Positions 46,254-58,721 of a DNA stretch of 64,000 bases are shown in pieces; within the stretch, counting starts at the first letter, position 1, and each line of letters begins with the position of its first letter. Origin of the DNA: Symsagittifera roscoffensis (Eukaryota; Xenacoelomorpha; Acoela; Convolutidae); NCBI RefSeq assembly GCF_963678635.1, contig NC_087063.1, forward strand, positions 46,170,101 to 46,234,100. The letters are read 5' to 3'. Both the position numbers and the translations under genes were made by a program. The notes beneath the pieces are model-generated. The model did no database searches. It was not told where the DNA came from and saw nothing but the letters and a program-made list of their open reading frames with translations.

Positions 46254-49200
46254 ATTACCCTTCTTTTCAGCAAACTCGTTTGAATTGAACTAAAATAGAA
46301 ATCAAAAGTGAAACCGTGAAAACTAAATTTGATAGAATAAACTTTAAAATGTTTTCGAGAGAGAAAAAAATGAACTACTAGTAGTATCTGCGTTAACACA
46401 AATTTTTGATAAATCACTTCCAATAAAACTCTGTTTGACACTCACAATAACATCTAACCGATAGCACTACATGTAACTTAGCAACCTTAGAGACCAGACT
46501 GACATGTATTTTATGACTGAGTATAGTTTAAACATGCAACAGATGCAATAAATTGTGTTTAACTTTATCAACATATATCCTACCATTAAAATTATAGAGT
46601 TTGAGTCTATTTTTCATTTAGTGTCAAAAATTTAGTCTCCGATATTGTCATCGGAACGAACGGAGACAAACGACCAGTAGCATGATCTTCGAAGGCAGAG
46701 AAATTGTAACGAACACAAGTATACTAAAGCGACCAGAGGCAAGGAGAGTGTTGGTTCATTGTATGTACAACATTTACTCAACCAGGTAGCAAAGTGCACA
46801 ACCACCTTGCGTTTGTTTTCATTTACAGTAAAAGTACGAACAAGCGATTCAAGGGGAGAAAAGCAGGGAATACCTTGAATTATTGTATTCTATTATTCCC
46901 ATTCTATACGGCAAAAGAGAGGGGTAAAAGTATGAATTATGCACAATTGAGTGGGTAGTTGAGTTGAGGTTATCCCTGCATTTTGGGGAACACTCACAAC
47001 CCAAATTCAAAACCACACTAGACACTTAAGTTGTCGGCCAAAGAGATTATCTATCGAAAAGATTCATTTTCAGATATTCTATATCCAGGAACCAAACCGC
47101 GCAGATTGTTTGGATCTTGTTTCAGTTTCCTTCGACATATCAGTGAGTGCATATGGTAGGTTGAGGTAGGGTGAAGTGTATTGTCCTGCTTCCAATTTTC
47201 ATTAAATTCTTATTAGCTGTTTTGAAACAAGTGTACATAATGGTATTAATTAGCAATCAGTGCTAGTATTTCAAATTTACATAAAAAATTTTATAACAAT
47301 GCAAACTTTTTTTTTAGAATTTTCTTGATTTCTTGTATCTTACATTTATAAATAAACAAATTAAATGAAAATGCAGATATTATGACTTAAGACCCCTTTT
47401 TGGATAAACTGCAGTTTTTTAATTGGCCTTCATCGTATTCTGCACGCTTTAAACGCATGTTAGAGACACTATCACCCAATCCAATTAGCAAACAACAAGA
47501 GGCGGATGTATCCTAAACCCCCTTTAATTGACTTTTTTGAGCAATTTAGTTTAGTTCCCTAGTAATTCTTGAGATGCTAAAATAGCCGAGAGAAAAAATT
47601 GAAAAACAGAAGCGAAGCTGAGCTGCGAATTTCCAACACTCGAACCTCAAATTTTTATAAAGGCGCCTTTGGCGCCAATAAAGTCAAAATTGACGAGGGA
47701 GTCAATTTTTTGGTCAACTTTTTTAGCCTTTTCTTCCAAAAAAAATGCCAGCAGAGCGGAAAACTTTTGAGAAAAGAAGGGTTTTGTAGTTTTTCCGGAG
47801 AGCTCCAAAAATCAAATTGGTCAACCTAGAAGAAAAGTAGACAAAATTTTTCATTTTTTTCGAAAAACCGCCTAGTCTGGTTTTCAGAAGGAGATCATAA
47901 AAGTATTCGAAAAAACACTTCACTTTTCAAAAAAAATTGTTTTCTTTCAACACATTCAGCTGGTTTTGCTATTATCTATTTTCGAGATCATTCCAATTCA
48001 ACTGGCGTGTAACGCACCTCTGGTGCTTCGAATTTTTGAGAACTAATAAAAAACCGCATATATTGAAAAAAAGATCTCGCACCTTTGAGTGCACTATGAC
48101 ACTACCCAATAACAGGGTTAGTTTTTTCAAATGTTGATAAGATTTTTTCTATGAGTTATTAAAATCAAATTTTAAAAAAGCAATTAAATTTTTACATCCA
48201 AGTTTTTTGAAAATTTTTAAAATGACAAAAAACGTCTTATCTTAGAAACTGAAAGCATTTGAGCCGTCGCAATTGGATGCTTAAATTGCAAACCCTAAGA
48301 TTACTCTCACAGTACCCAAATACATGGTTAGAAAATTCGAATTTGGAGAGAAGTTTGTATTTGTAGTTTCGAAAAAATGAAAAAACCATGAAAACATCAC
48401 ATCTGGAAAATTAAAAGTCCCGGGGAGTCATCTGTGGCGGCGAGACTCTCAACCCCCTCGAGTACTCTGGCACCCCAGATTTCAAGTGATATCTCGTAAA
48501 CTACAATGATTTGAACTGTCATAATTTGAAGAGAGATTCGCAACCCACTATAGCATTCTGACAGCCCCCATTTAGAGTGTTGTGAATTTCAAAATTTGAG
48601 TTTTTTTTTGGAAAATCACAAAACGTCATATCTCGAAAACTGAGAGCATTTGAGCAGTCGCATTTGGGCGTAAGATTTATATCTTGAAACTCCTAAGAGT
48701 AACTTTACAGTCCCCAACTAACAGATTAGGAATTTCAAATATTTTGGAATTTTTTAAAATCCAAGTTTTCTGAAAAATTAGAGAGAAATCATACAACATC
48801 TCATATCTCGAAACCCACAAGGATTTGAGCAATGACATTTGGAAACAATATTCGCAATTCTTGAGAGTATTCTGACAGCACCCAACTATAGATTTGCGAA
48901 TTTCAAGTTTTTGTAAATTGTTTTGAAAGTTTAGTTTTCTGAAAAACTTTGAAAAAAATCACAAAAAATCGTCTCATCTCGCACACTAAAAGGATTTGGG
49001 CATTCTTAATTGGAAACCAAAATCGCAACCCCTGGGGCAACTCTGACAGCATCACACTTTTGAGTTGCTAACTCTTAACGCGGTGGAACAAACACTAGAT
49101 TCAAACCGGAAAATCGAAAAAAATCTTACGCATTACAATATACGATATAGCTTAACCACGCATACATAGGTTATGCCCTTAACTGTTCTAAAAGACGCTT

Positions 49201-49379
49201 AAACATGGCAAGATACGTGTCACGCACATTTAACCCAGAGGCGAAGTTGCACTTCGCATACACAAGCAAAAATATGACCGATAACGCTACTGGGAAAAAT
49301 TGAATGAATAAAACTTTGAGTCTACAAAATTTCTTCAGTGACGCACGCTAATAATGATTAAATAGCAGTACCAGTCACA

Positions 49380-49900
49380 TTGAAAAAAAATTCCAAATGA
49401 TTTTCTTCAATTTAAAGAGCAATCTCTAGAGCAGTAAAAACATGCAAAAAAATAAATTTACTGAAAATAAAATGAATTTATTTAATTTGAAATTTTTTGT
49501 GAAGTCATCCCTCACACGCCATCCTATGTAAAAAGTGAAAAATTTCGCTCCTAGTAACAAATCATTGATGGCAAATAAGCTTCCTTCAACCAATTAGGAA
49601 GAATTTCTATGACGGATTACATCTCCGCTTACGCGTTAATAGCCCGAAATATACCGCCCGTTAATTGTCCCATATTGGCCAAAATGGCAATTTTTCAACA
49701 CCCATAACTGAACAATAAATGATCACAGGTGAAATATCTTTACAAATTCAATCTCAAGACAACAATACTTTTCGAATAATAGTTTTAAAAAATCCGTCAA
49801 AAATGGCTAGTTAAAAAGTCGAAATTTGTCTGAAGAAAAAAACCACCCGAGCACAAATATTCCATTACTTTCGTTACGAAAGTCAGAACAAAAATAGTTT
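49380..49900. repeat. Dispersed module D, full copy in array C unit 3
   Basis: It matches 11,250-11,700 (see that entry), with the terminal stem ACTTTCG-TTA-CGAAAGT at 49,867-49,883. Its presence outside array C shows that it moves or is copied independently. Confidence 0.65.
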
Positions 49901-50494
49901 GTGTTAATATTCTTAGCATTGGTTGTACTTAACAGCTGGTTATTGATCAAAATGAGCAATTTCAAAATGAATACTTTTTATCGCAACAAAATTTGCGTCG
50001 CAACATTATTTGAGATTTGGGTTGGGAACAATAAGATAATTCATACTATAACAACACAAGTTTTGCTTGTGTAAATATAGTATAGATAGATATGGAAAAG
50101 TAAAATTTCAATACACCGACTACCGTTCCTGCCATTTACAATCGATACAGAGGTGAAGTGGAGCAACATTTGCGATACAACAAAAGCGTAGCATTGCATG
50201 CTAACAAAAAGGTAGAGAGGGAAACAACTAAATACAAAAAAATTCAATCTCAAAAAAAGGCAAAAAACATAACCACTAACATTATAAAATCTTTAAGTAT
50301 TTACCGAGCATTCACCAAGCTGTGGTTAACAAAAAATGATCCTAAAATTAAAAAATTCCAAAGGAAATTGTCATAAAAAATTAAATCAGTCAGTTCGGCC
50401 AATAACGTTCGCGCCTCCCATAATCACACTCCAAGTACCCCACAACAACCACAAACTACTGCGGCTGGAAACGCCGCATACCACGTGTAACACA

Positions 50495-50680
50495 GATGCA
50501 AAGCTGTGCTAGGCAAACACTTGCGAGAACACGACCAAAAAGCAGCTCTAAGTGAAATAAGAAAAAGTTGAACTAGGCCTCGAGTAAGTCAAAATTCGGT
50601 TACGTGTCGGGTTCAAATCTGCGATCTAGTAAATTTGAGTCTCACACACTAACCACTCAGGCACGGATGCTTAAAGTTCC
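50495..50680 (-). mobile_element. tRNA-derived SINE, array C unit 3, copy a
   Basis: Head at 50,594-50,673 and body to about 50,500. This is the counterpart of the 39.2-kb and 45.0-kb copies. It keeps the better A-box-like GCCTGAGTGGTTAG. Confidence 0.7.
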
Positions 50681-51374
50681 CAAAAACTAGCCACCAATAA
50701 CGCAGCTACATATGCTAATAAATTGCCAATTCGATGCGGCACAAGTAGCATCAAAGACAAAAAGACACAATTTTGCATGTAAAAAATGGAAAGCATTAAA
50801 TTAAATTATGTATAAATTATGCATTTCAAAAAATTGCGAGATAAATTGTGTTGAATAATTTCTGAAGTCGAGCTTTTTATCACTGTACTGCTGCTTGAAA
50901 CAAATAACCTCTATCGGTTCATTTGATAAATTAAGAATGCATCAGCTGTGCTAACTTTTTACTAATCAAATGCCAAAGCACATATAACATTATACTCCTA
51001 CTGCAGCCTATCGATTCAAAAGTGCCACAAAAAGTAGCACTTTTATTTGCGACTTAGGTTAGAAAAAAAAGTTGATACCAATACATTTTGCTTTCCATTT
51101 ATAAAAAACAGACCAGAGCAGCAGTCAAGATGAAGGGATTGATGTAAATATTAAATAAAAAGATTAAAGTGCTTGAATTTGTAACTTTTATACTATAACC
51201 TACCTGATTTATTCAAAATAAAAATTGTCAATTTCTATCCTTAAACCTAAGCAAAATAAGCACACTAAACCGACAAAACATGAGCTGAAAATATTTATGC
51301 CGCATAAATTTTCTCATCAAAAAAGAATCAAAAATGGTACCAGTCAGGGAAAGTTAACTAAAAACATAGCTAAT

Positions 51375-51500
51375 TGACAGTTGAAAATTCCAAAAAAAAT
51401 CCTCAAATTATTAAAACTTCGGCTGCGTATCGGATTCGCTCTTCGACCTAGAGATTAATAGTCTCACGAACTAACCACTCAGCCACGGACGCTTAATAAA
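51375..51500 (-). mobile_element. tRNA-derived SINE head, array C unit 3, copy b
   Basis: This is the counterpart of the 40.1-kb head, with A-box-like TGGCTGAGTGGTTAG intact. Confidence 0.6.
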
Positions 51501-51881
51501 TCACAAACAATAGCCACAAAGAAAGCAGAGTACAGATGCTATAAAAATTCCAATGCTAAAGATCGTGATTATAGCAAAAATGCCACAAATAAGTGAACAC
51601 TGATAAGGAATACTTTTTTTGCGACTTAGGTTACAAAAAAAAGGTCCGTACTAATACATGAAAGCTCGCAGGCTCGGAAGTGTACTTAAACCTAAATTCA
51701 AAAAGGTTAAATGAATCTTTTATGGTTGACAATTTTTTCCATAAAACTGACATAATCAGAGAAACCTGCGTCAATAAAATCATTTTTCTATTCCACTAGA
51801 ATTTCTAGAAGCTTAAATTCATTTTTAGTCTCGTCATTAACAATTTCAATGCAGTTCCCATTTTTTAGACTTCATTACCCT

Positions 51882-52208
51882 CAGGGGCGGATTAAAGGGG
51901 GGCGGAGCCCCCCCCCCCCCCTCATGGATTCGATTCGACCCCCTGCCAACCCAAAGGGTCCCCCTTTGGTACTTTTTAAGAAATCCAGTTTTGGCCGACC
52001 GACCCTAAAACTTTTCTAAAGGCGCCAGTATATACTAACTTTGAGGGGGAGTGCGCGCCAAAAAAAACGCGACTTTTTTGTCAAACTTTTCCAAAAAGTG
52101 CCCAAAAACGGAGAGCTCTGAAAATCAATTTGGTCGACATAAAAAAAAGGTCGTCAAAATTTTTTGAAAAATCTGCCCCCCTCGAGAAAATCCTAGATCC
52201 ACCCCCTG
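51882..52208. mobile_element. hAT-type MITE with perfect 8-bp target duplication, array C unit 3
   Basis: The element starts caggggcgg and ends with the cognate inverted repeat, slightly mutated. Both flanks read attaccct (51,874-51,881 and 52,209-52,216), the 8-bp duplication expected for hAT insertion. It is about 80 bp shorter inside than the unit 1 copy. Confidence 0.85.
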
Positions 52209-53867
52209 ATTACCCTTCTTTTCAGCAAACTCGTTTGAATTGAACTAAAATAGAAATCAAAAGTGAAACCGTGAAAACTTAATTTGATAGAATAAACTTC
52301 AAAATGTTTTAGAGAAAAAAAATAAACTACTAGTAGTATCTGCGTTAACATAAATTTTTGATAAATCACTTGCAATAAAACTCTGTTTGACACTCACAAT
52401 AACATCTAACCGATAGCACTACATGTAATTTAGCAATCTTAGAGACCAGACTGACATGTAGTTTATGACTGAATTTAGTTTAAACATGCAACAGATGCAA
52501 TAAATTGTCTGTTTACCTTTATCAACAAATTTCCTACCATTAAAATTATAGAGTTTGAGTCTATTTTTCATTCAGTGTCAAAAATTTAGTCTCCGATATT
52601 GTCATCGGAACGAACGGAGACAAACGACCAGTAGCATGATCTTCGCAGGCAGAGAAATTGTAACGAAAACAAATATACTAAAGCGACCAGAGACAAGGAG
52701 AGTGTTGGTTCATTGTATGTAGAACATTTACTCAACCAGGTAGCAAATTGCGCAACCACCTTGCGTGTGTTTTCATTTACAGTAAAAGTACAAACAAGCG
52801 ATTCAAGGGGAGAAAAGCAGGGAATACCTTGAATTAATGTATTTTATTATTCCCATTCCATACGGCAAAAGAGAGGGGTAAAAGTATGAATTATGCATAT
52901 TTGAGTGGGTAGTTGAGTTGAGGTTATCCCTGCATTTTGGGGAACACTCACAATCCAAATTCAAAACCACACTAGACACTTAAGTTGTCGGCCAAAGAGA
53001 TTATCTATCGAGCAGATTCATTTTCAGATATTCTATATCCAGGAACCAAACCGCGCAGATTATTTAGATCTTGTTTCAGTTTCCTTCGACATATCAGTGA
53101 GTGTTAATTCTAATAATCAAGCGATTTAAAAATAGATTCCGGTTCATATAGAAAAAGGAAACAATCAAGGGATTCAAACAAAACAGCTCAATAGGACAGC
53201 ATAGGGCGTATGGAAGACTCGTATAGGTAGATAGATTCATACGGTAGATATGTGTATAGGTAAGAATGGCATACGGTAGAACGGCATATGGTAGATTGAG
53301 GTAGGGTGAAGTGTATTGTCCTGCTTCCAATTTTCATTAAGTTCTTAATAGCTGTTTTGAAACAAGTGTACTTAATGGTATTAATTAGCAATCAGTGCTA
53401 GTATTTCAAAATTACATAAAAATTTTTATAACAATGCAAACTTTTTTTAAGAATTTTCTTGATTTCTGGTATCTTACATTTATAAATGAACAAATTAAAT
53501 GAAAATGCAGATATTATGACTTAAAACCCCTTTTTGGAGAAACTGCAGTTTTTTAATTGGCCTTTATCGTATTCTGCACGCTTTAAACGCATGTTACAGA
53601 CACTATGACCCAATCCAATTAGCAATCAACAAGAGGCGGATGTATCCTAAACCCCCATTAATTGACTTTTTTGAGCAATTTAGTTTAGTTCTCTAGTAAT
53701 TCTTGAGATGCTAAAATAGCCGAGAGAAAAAATTGAAAAACAGAAGCGAAGCTGAGCTTCGAATTTCCAACACTCGAACTCAAAGGAAAAAAAGTTCAAC
53801 GAAAAATTCACGAACAGCTGAGCTGTAGTTAAGAATCGGCTATCTGCACTGCAAGGAATGTCGTCTG

Positions 53868-54171
53868 GGATCTTGTTAACTATTTCCCCCCTTTTGGACC
53901 TTGTTAACTACCCCCCCCCCCCTATGCATGTATTGTTTTTGACACATTTCTGTATAAAATGCATTTCAAAAATGTCAACAATTAAGTGGGTTTTCATTTT
54001 CGCGCATTCGTATTTGTATTACTCACTATGTATATAATACCCTCGTAAAAATTTTAAATATATAAATATATATTTTCTGAAACTTGTTTTAAGCTATAGA
54101 AAATGGGGCCGCCAAAGTTGAATTTCTGAAAATCGAAATGAGGGGGGGGGGTGAAATAGTTAACAAGATCC
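53868..54171. mobile_element. MITE-like element with C/G-run inverted repeats
   Basis: The left end ggatcttgttaactattt followed by a C run is mirrored by a G run and gaaatagttaacaagatcc at the right end, giving terminal inverted repeats of about 24 bp. A second version of the left end (ggaccttgttaactac plus C run) lies just inside, near 53,897. I saw no clear target duplication. The superfamily is unknown. Confidence 0.7.
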
Positions 54172-54389
54172 GTATTCTGTTCTCCAAAATAACTTAGAGG
54201 CACTAACAGACCGATTGCTGTGCATCTAGAAAACAATATGTAAACCACAGTTAGCATAGCAGAATTAAAAACATTGACTAATATTTGCGATGTCAATTAG
54301 TTGAAAAACTAACTAAACATAGGTTTGAAACATAACCAAAAAACAGTTACAATGGTCTCAATGAACCCCAAGGAGACAAAAAATGCTTG

Positions 54390-54690
54390 ACTTTTAATCG
54401 CCTGTATTTATACAGCTTTCCAAAATTCCAGCATTTTCAAAGTTAAACACTTTTTAGATTGAACTAACCCTACTTGAGAAAGTGGGTTCGGAGGGCAATT
54501 TTTTTATTCCGCTGGAAAATCTTAAATAATTAAAATCCGAAATTAGTAATAAAGGCAATTAACCTCCGAAACTAGAAATCGATCAAGTTCTTCATGACCT
54601 TTACACTTTTGCTGTTGATAGTGGATTTTGCTCTGCTTTTAACAAACGAAATGAACTGAACTTAATAAGAAATCACCGCAAAAATTCCCC
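54390..54690 (+). repeat. Solo copy of the array B module inside the ABL intron
   Basis: It shares gagaaagtgggttcgg, ttccgctggaaaatct, gaaatcgatcaagttcttca, tgacctttacacttttgctg and tggattttgc with the other solo copies. The TATA-like end is absent. It lies on the strand opposite to ABL. Confidence 0.6.
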
Positions 54691-54707
54691 ACCCTTAGTA
54701 ACCTAGG

Positions 54708-55115
54708 GTCTTTTTACTTATTCCGCCCAAAAATCAATATTTCAACATCTTGAACTGAAACATTTTGCTTCAATCTGATTGGCTAGAATCAGCCATTCAA
54801 ATTTCAGTGCCGTTCCAAAATGTTTTATTAACAATTTTAAGTCGACTTATAAATAAGTCGAAATAGCCAAAAATTTTAATTATTTTGAGAACTGTTCCAT
54901 TTTGATAAAAATAACTTAGTTTTATCCAGATCAGAAAAAAATACACAAAAAATAGCTACAGGAAAAAATGCCAAGCATCTGCTCAAAATTGGGCCTCGTT
55001 AAGAGTCGGCTTAAGAATAAGGTGATCGCATTAACCAAATCAACCAGTTCAATCAAAGCATTTATACATTGAATATTGCAAAATTAAGAAATTTGGGCGG
55101 AATAAGTAAAAAGAC
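54708..55115. mobile_element. MITE with 24-bp perfect terminal inverted repeats
   Basis: The left end gtctttttacttattccgcc continues caaa, and the right end is its exact reverse complement (tttgggcggaataagtaaa plus aagac). The element is 408 bp with no coding frame. It contains an internal stem around aagtcgacttataaataagt. The word accta occurs on both sides and might be a remnant target duplication. The superfamily is not recognised. Confidence 0.8.
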
Positions 55116-55339
55116 ACGTGACCTACCGTAAAATGTCCTCCCCATGCATGTATTAATTCTAAAATATAATTGGATATGAAATATGCATTTCAGTCAAACG
55201 CGAATTATGTAATTGTTTTAGAAACTTTTCATACAATTGGTTATGCTACAAAATTAAATAGGCGGTTGATCCGTTTACAAAATCAGTTGATTCATTTGAC
55301 ACATCGCGTCATCTAAAATCAAGGCGTAAATCTGCCGTT

Positions 55340-55410
55340 TTGGCGTAGAGATAACGCTCATGCTTGCAACGACTAAGGTCAGCGGCTCGCCTCCGGTATC
55401 AATCAGCAAC
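55340..55410 (+). mobile_element. Possible tRNA-derived element
   Basis: The plus strand shows ttggcgtagagataacgct (A-box-like) and about 30 bp later gcggctcgcctcc (B-box-like, compare GGTTCGAATCC). It is unrelated to the other SINE heads. Only one copy was seen, so it could be chance or a decayed tRNA gene. Confidence 0.35.
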
Positions 55411-55842
55411 CATTACAGGCAAAACCAGACTGGCTTTCAATTATTGTAATGATTGCTTAAACCAGAAAATAGTCTATGTTGCGGAATTTTAGCCGTGAAA
55501 AAATAAGACACAATACTCCGACAACTAAAAATTTTCAAGCAAAAAATTTTCAATTTCCCAAAAAAAAACAGAAGAAAAAAAACGATTCCCAAAAAAGAAA
55601 CAGATAAACGATAGCCTGACAAATAAAATTGTACAATCCGCAAGTTTGTAACTTCCGTTTTTCAATTTTCGTGTCCGAACACGACAAGACATTTGTTCTT
55701 CCTCCTTGTATTTTCCCTCTACGCTACGCGGGAAAAAGTAGGAGGCATGTAATATACTAATTAAGCAAGCTGACGATTCTAGGAACATGGTATCAGTAGA
55801 AAGTCCAACACCCGGTTGCACTAAAGAATCCGTGTGACCAAC

Positions 55843-56026
55843 CTGTGAATGTAGTTCATGCTCTCCAGATAAGCCATGGCGGCTGCAATTTGACTACTCA
55901 TGAACATGAGAGTAGTCTGTGTCTCCCTCTTCCTCAGAGACTCCTGTGACCTGACGTAGCTGAGCAAGTTGCCTCGGGGCATGAACTCTGTGATGATATA
56001 GATCGGCATCTCCCGCGTGCACACTC
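55843..56026 (-). CDS. Abl: ABL tyrosine kinase, hinge and helix D/E exon
   Basis: This exon encodes VCTREMPIYIITEFMPRGNL, a linker rich in charged residues, and QIAAAMAYLESMNYIH, ending inside the HRD motif. The threonine of YIITEF is the gatekeeper that shapes the ATP pocket and is conserved with vertebrate ABL. Borders are TTGTAG|GAGTG and CACAG|GTTGG. The frame joins the preceding exon as GlyVal (LLG|V) exactly as in vertebrate ABL. Confidence 0.96.
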
Positions 56027-58321
56027 CTACAATTCAAAAAATATCAAGAAAATTAGCAAATACATATGAAAAATAGCATATAATTTTCCACACTAATACC
56101 ACATTAACTAAATATCAACTAGTCTACGGTTTATAAAACAAAAAGGCTCATTTAGTTATGATTTGAATGCCAAATTAATTTTATCCGGAAAATTTATGAC
56201 CTCTATGGCATATCATAATATTCCTTGGTACTGTGGCAAACATGTCGACGTTTTACAAGGTTGTAAAAAAAATTGGAATTTAAACATTGAAGAATTGGAA
56301 CAATAAATTGTCAGTATTATCTCTTCAAATTATGTTTAAATTTCCTTTGAATATATTAACTTTGCATAGATTTAGAGGACAAATGAATTAGGAAAAGAAA
56401 CTCCGAAAACCTTTGCAGACATTTTGCCACAGAAAACTTTAATTTTATAATATTTACTAGTTCATTTTGATCAAACCGTCTGCATGATTAAAGAATCACT
56501 GCAGCCCACAAATCTAAAACGGCCTACAAACTTCACAGAATCTCCCAGGAGCGTCTTATGTCACGAGGAACCCACAAGTTGCACAGGGAAAACAAGTCAG
56601 ATACTCTTGGGTAATATTTAATCCCAGTCGATTCCTAAATGTTTCATCTGTGCATGAAAACAAAAGCTCGAAACTTCAAAGCAAATAATAAAGATTACCA
56701 AACAGTCTCCAAAAGTTCAAATTTGACTTCAGTAATATAATATGTCCGATAAATGAAATATAACTGCTTGTTAAATTAAACAACGCGAGTCTGCAAACAG
56801 ATATTATGGCTTTGTATTGTAATAACTATTTTGAGATTCGTAGTGACGGATAGATTTCAGGAATTCGGATGGTAAATAGGGACATGAAAGGTTATCATCT
56901 CTGACTTTAACCATATGTAAGAGCAAATACTATCCCCAAGATATTTATAGCTTACTATACAACGAAGTGAAGCAGAGCTTCGCACCACTCGGAATACAAA
57001 AATACCTAACAACCTCGGCTATCAATGTGTAGTCATGTAAGTCGCATTGAATCGTACGAACATTCAATCTCAACTAACACTGGGACCTACTATTCCAGTA
57101 AAATCCTCGAATAATAAGGATGCCAGGAAATTTATGAAAAATCCCATGGCTTCACAAGTTATTGAAGTCTTTCTAAGAATCTCAAAATTTTATTGACTTC
57201 AATGTCAATTAAAATCTAACTCTCTCGCGCTGAAAACAAAATAAAATTTTCTGCCTTTGATAAATGTTGTCAGAAATGAAACATTACAAAGCTGAACTTC
57301 GCACCACTTGAGATACAACAAGCATAGAATTAAAACAGCATGACGCTGAAGAAATAGCAAAAAAGACTTCGAGAGAAGAAAAAAATTTGAAAAGGAACCA
57401 GAAAAACAAAAAATTTTTAAAAAAGAAAAAGTTGTTTTTCATGATTAAATTTATTGAAAATTTTTTCAAGACAAACTTGTGGGGTAGATTTTGAGCATTC
57501 AAAAATATGGAGCTAGTCTTATCAATCTTTTGAAAAAAAAATTGAAAATTGGTAGAAACAAACTATTAGGTAGAAACACTGACAAAACAAAACTAAAACT
57601 GTCAGCCAATAAGCGGAAAATCAACCAAAATGTACTGCTTATACATTGTCCATGTGTGCTTTATATGCAGCTAATGCAAGATCTAAATTAAAAACTGAAC
57701 CGACCTGCATCAATTTGTCTGGAAATTAATTTGTCGCTAATGTAGCAAGTAAAAACGTCTACAATTAATTTAACCTAGAAAGCCTAGAAAATTTCTTCAT
57801 TCTATTAAGAGAGGCTGACAAGAGGTTGAACCCTCCCCCCCCCCCCCTCAGTCGTTCGACTACAATTTCCGAACTCAATTACATATTACTAGGCCTCCAG
57901 CTAAATCTTGAGGCAATTGTTGATCTCGGTAGGAAGATATTAAACTGATGCGGGATGAAATGCTGAATTTTAAAATTGGAACCCGATTCAAAAAATGAAA
58001 TTTCAACCAAAACTTTAGGGGTTTCCGAACTAAAACAAAGGATAAGCAGCTTATACAAAAGAGGTTCCTTCTATTCATTTTTAAATTGAATTCAATATCA
58101 AAATTGGCAGAGTACTTTGAAAAAAAAAGGAAAAATCCAAGAACCTCTTAAACGCTGGTGTGCGTAATTATTGCATAAAACTGATTATATCAATGCCCGT
58201 CAAAATTGCATTCAATAAATATATCTCAAAGTAGCACTAACAAATATTAAAGCACTGATTGTTGAAGTTTGGATGATTAATTTATCTCAAGCAAAGAATA
58301 TTGTTCAAATCGATCTCTCAC
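56027..58321 (-). other. ABL intron (about 2.3 kb)
   Basis: A GT-AG intron. Two GCGAAGC-family hairpin motifs lie near 56,960 and 57,290 (the second as cttcgcaccacttgagat). A long C run is near 57,834-57,848. No other element or small exon was recognised. Confidence 0.8.
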
Positions 58322-58570
58322 CTAACAACTGGACCAAGTTATCGTGTCGGAGTGTCTTCATGATCTGAGCCTCCTGCATGAACTCGTCCAAACTACAAGT
58401 GCCCTCTCTCAGAGTCTTCACAGCCACCGTCACTCCCCCTTGGAACCTGGTCCACATGGCCCTGTACACATCCCCGTACTGGCCAGAGCCCAGTCTCTCT
58501 TTGATCTGGATCTCACTCCTGTCCAACTCCCACTGGTCGTTCACTGTTTGCATCTCTGCACTGCTAAGTA
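58322..58570 (-). CDS. Abl: ABL tyrosine kinase, N-lobe exon
   Basis: This exon encodes NDQWELDRSEIQIKERLGSG, QYGDVYRAMW, VAVKTLREG and LDEFMQEAQIMKTLRHDNLV, ending QLLG. Visible are the glycine-rich loop GSGQYGDV, the ATP-binding Lys in VAVK, and the helix C Glu in MQEAQ. The donor is TTAG|GTGAGA. Two acceptors are possible: CTGCAG (start 58,570, used here because it keeps phase with the candidate upstream exon) or GGCAG 7 bp further upstream. The kinase part resembles Drosophila and vertebrate ABL closely. Confidence 0.94.
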
Positions 58571-58721
58571 CTGCAGTCTGCCAACAAGAAAAAAGACTTT
58601 GAATGACAGAACAGTAGATAAGGCTTAACTATTCAGAACAACCCTATGTTAAAATATCTTAGCGACAGTAAGTTGAAAATAATATACAAAATTACGGAGT
58701 GGCAAGGACGATTAGACTTAC

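Larger units (their letters stand above)
42600..47650. repeat. Array C unit 2
   Basis: This unit is about 5.0 kb, the shortest. It carries only the end of module D (44,240-44,420). It lacks the segment that lies at 39,540-40,080 in unit 1, with the join at aaaaacatag near 45,353, and most of the GTA-rich run (join near 47,148). Satellite block 43,020-43,950, SINEs 45,015-45,200 and 45,365-45,480, MITE 45,864-46,253. Confidence 0.85.
36985..53785. repeat. Tandem array C: three 5.0-6.1 kb composite units
   Basis: The block aaggcgcctttggcg followed by caaaattgacgagggag recurs near 37,005, 42,630 and 47,665. The unit-ending hairpin gaagcgaagctgagctt recurs near 42,568, 47,609 and 53,743. Units are therefore about 5.6, 5.0 and 6.1 kb. 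Each contains, in the same order, a MITE relative, a roughly 170-bp satellite block, hairpin motifs, SINEs, a hAT-type MITE and about 1.2 kb of A+T-rich sequence. Length differences are due to block-wise gains or losses. Confidence 0.9.
47650..53785. repeat. Array C unit 3
   Basis: This is the longest unit, about 6.1 kb, and has every block including full module D (49,380-49,900). Satellite block 48,180-49,100, SINEs 50,495-50,680 and 51,375-51,500, MITE 51,882-52,208, GTA-rich run 53,197-53,310. It may best represent the ancestral unit. Confidence 0.85.
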
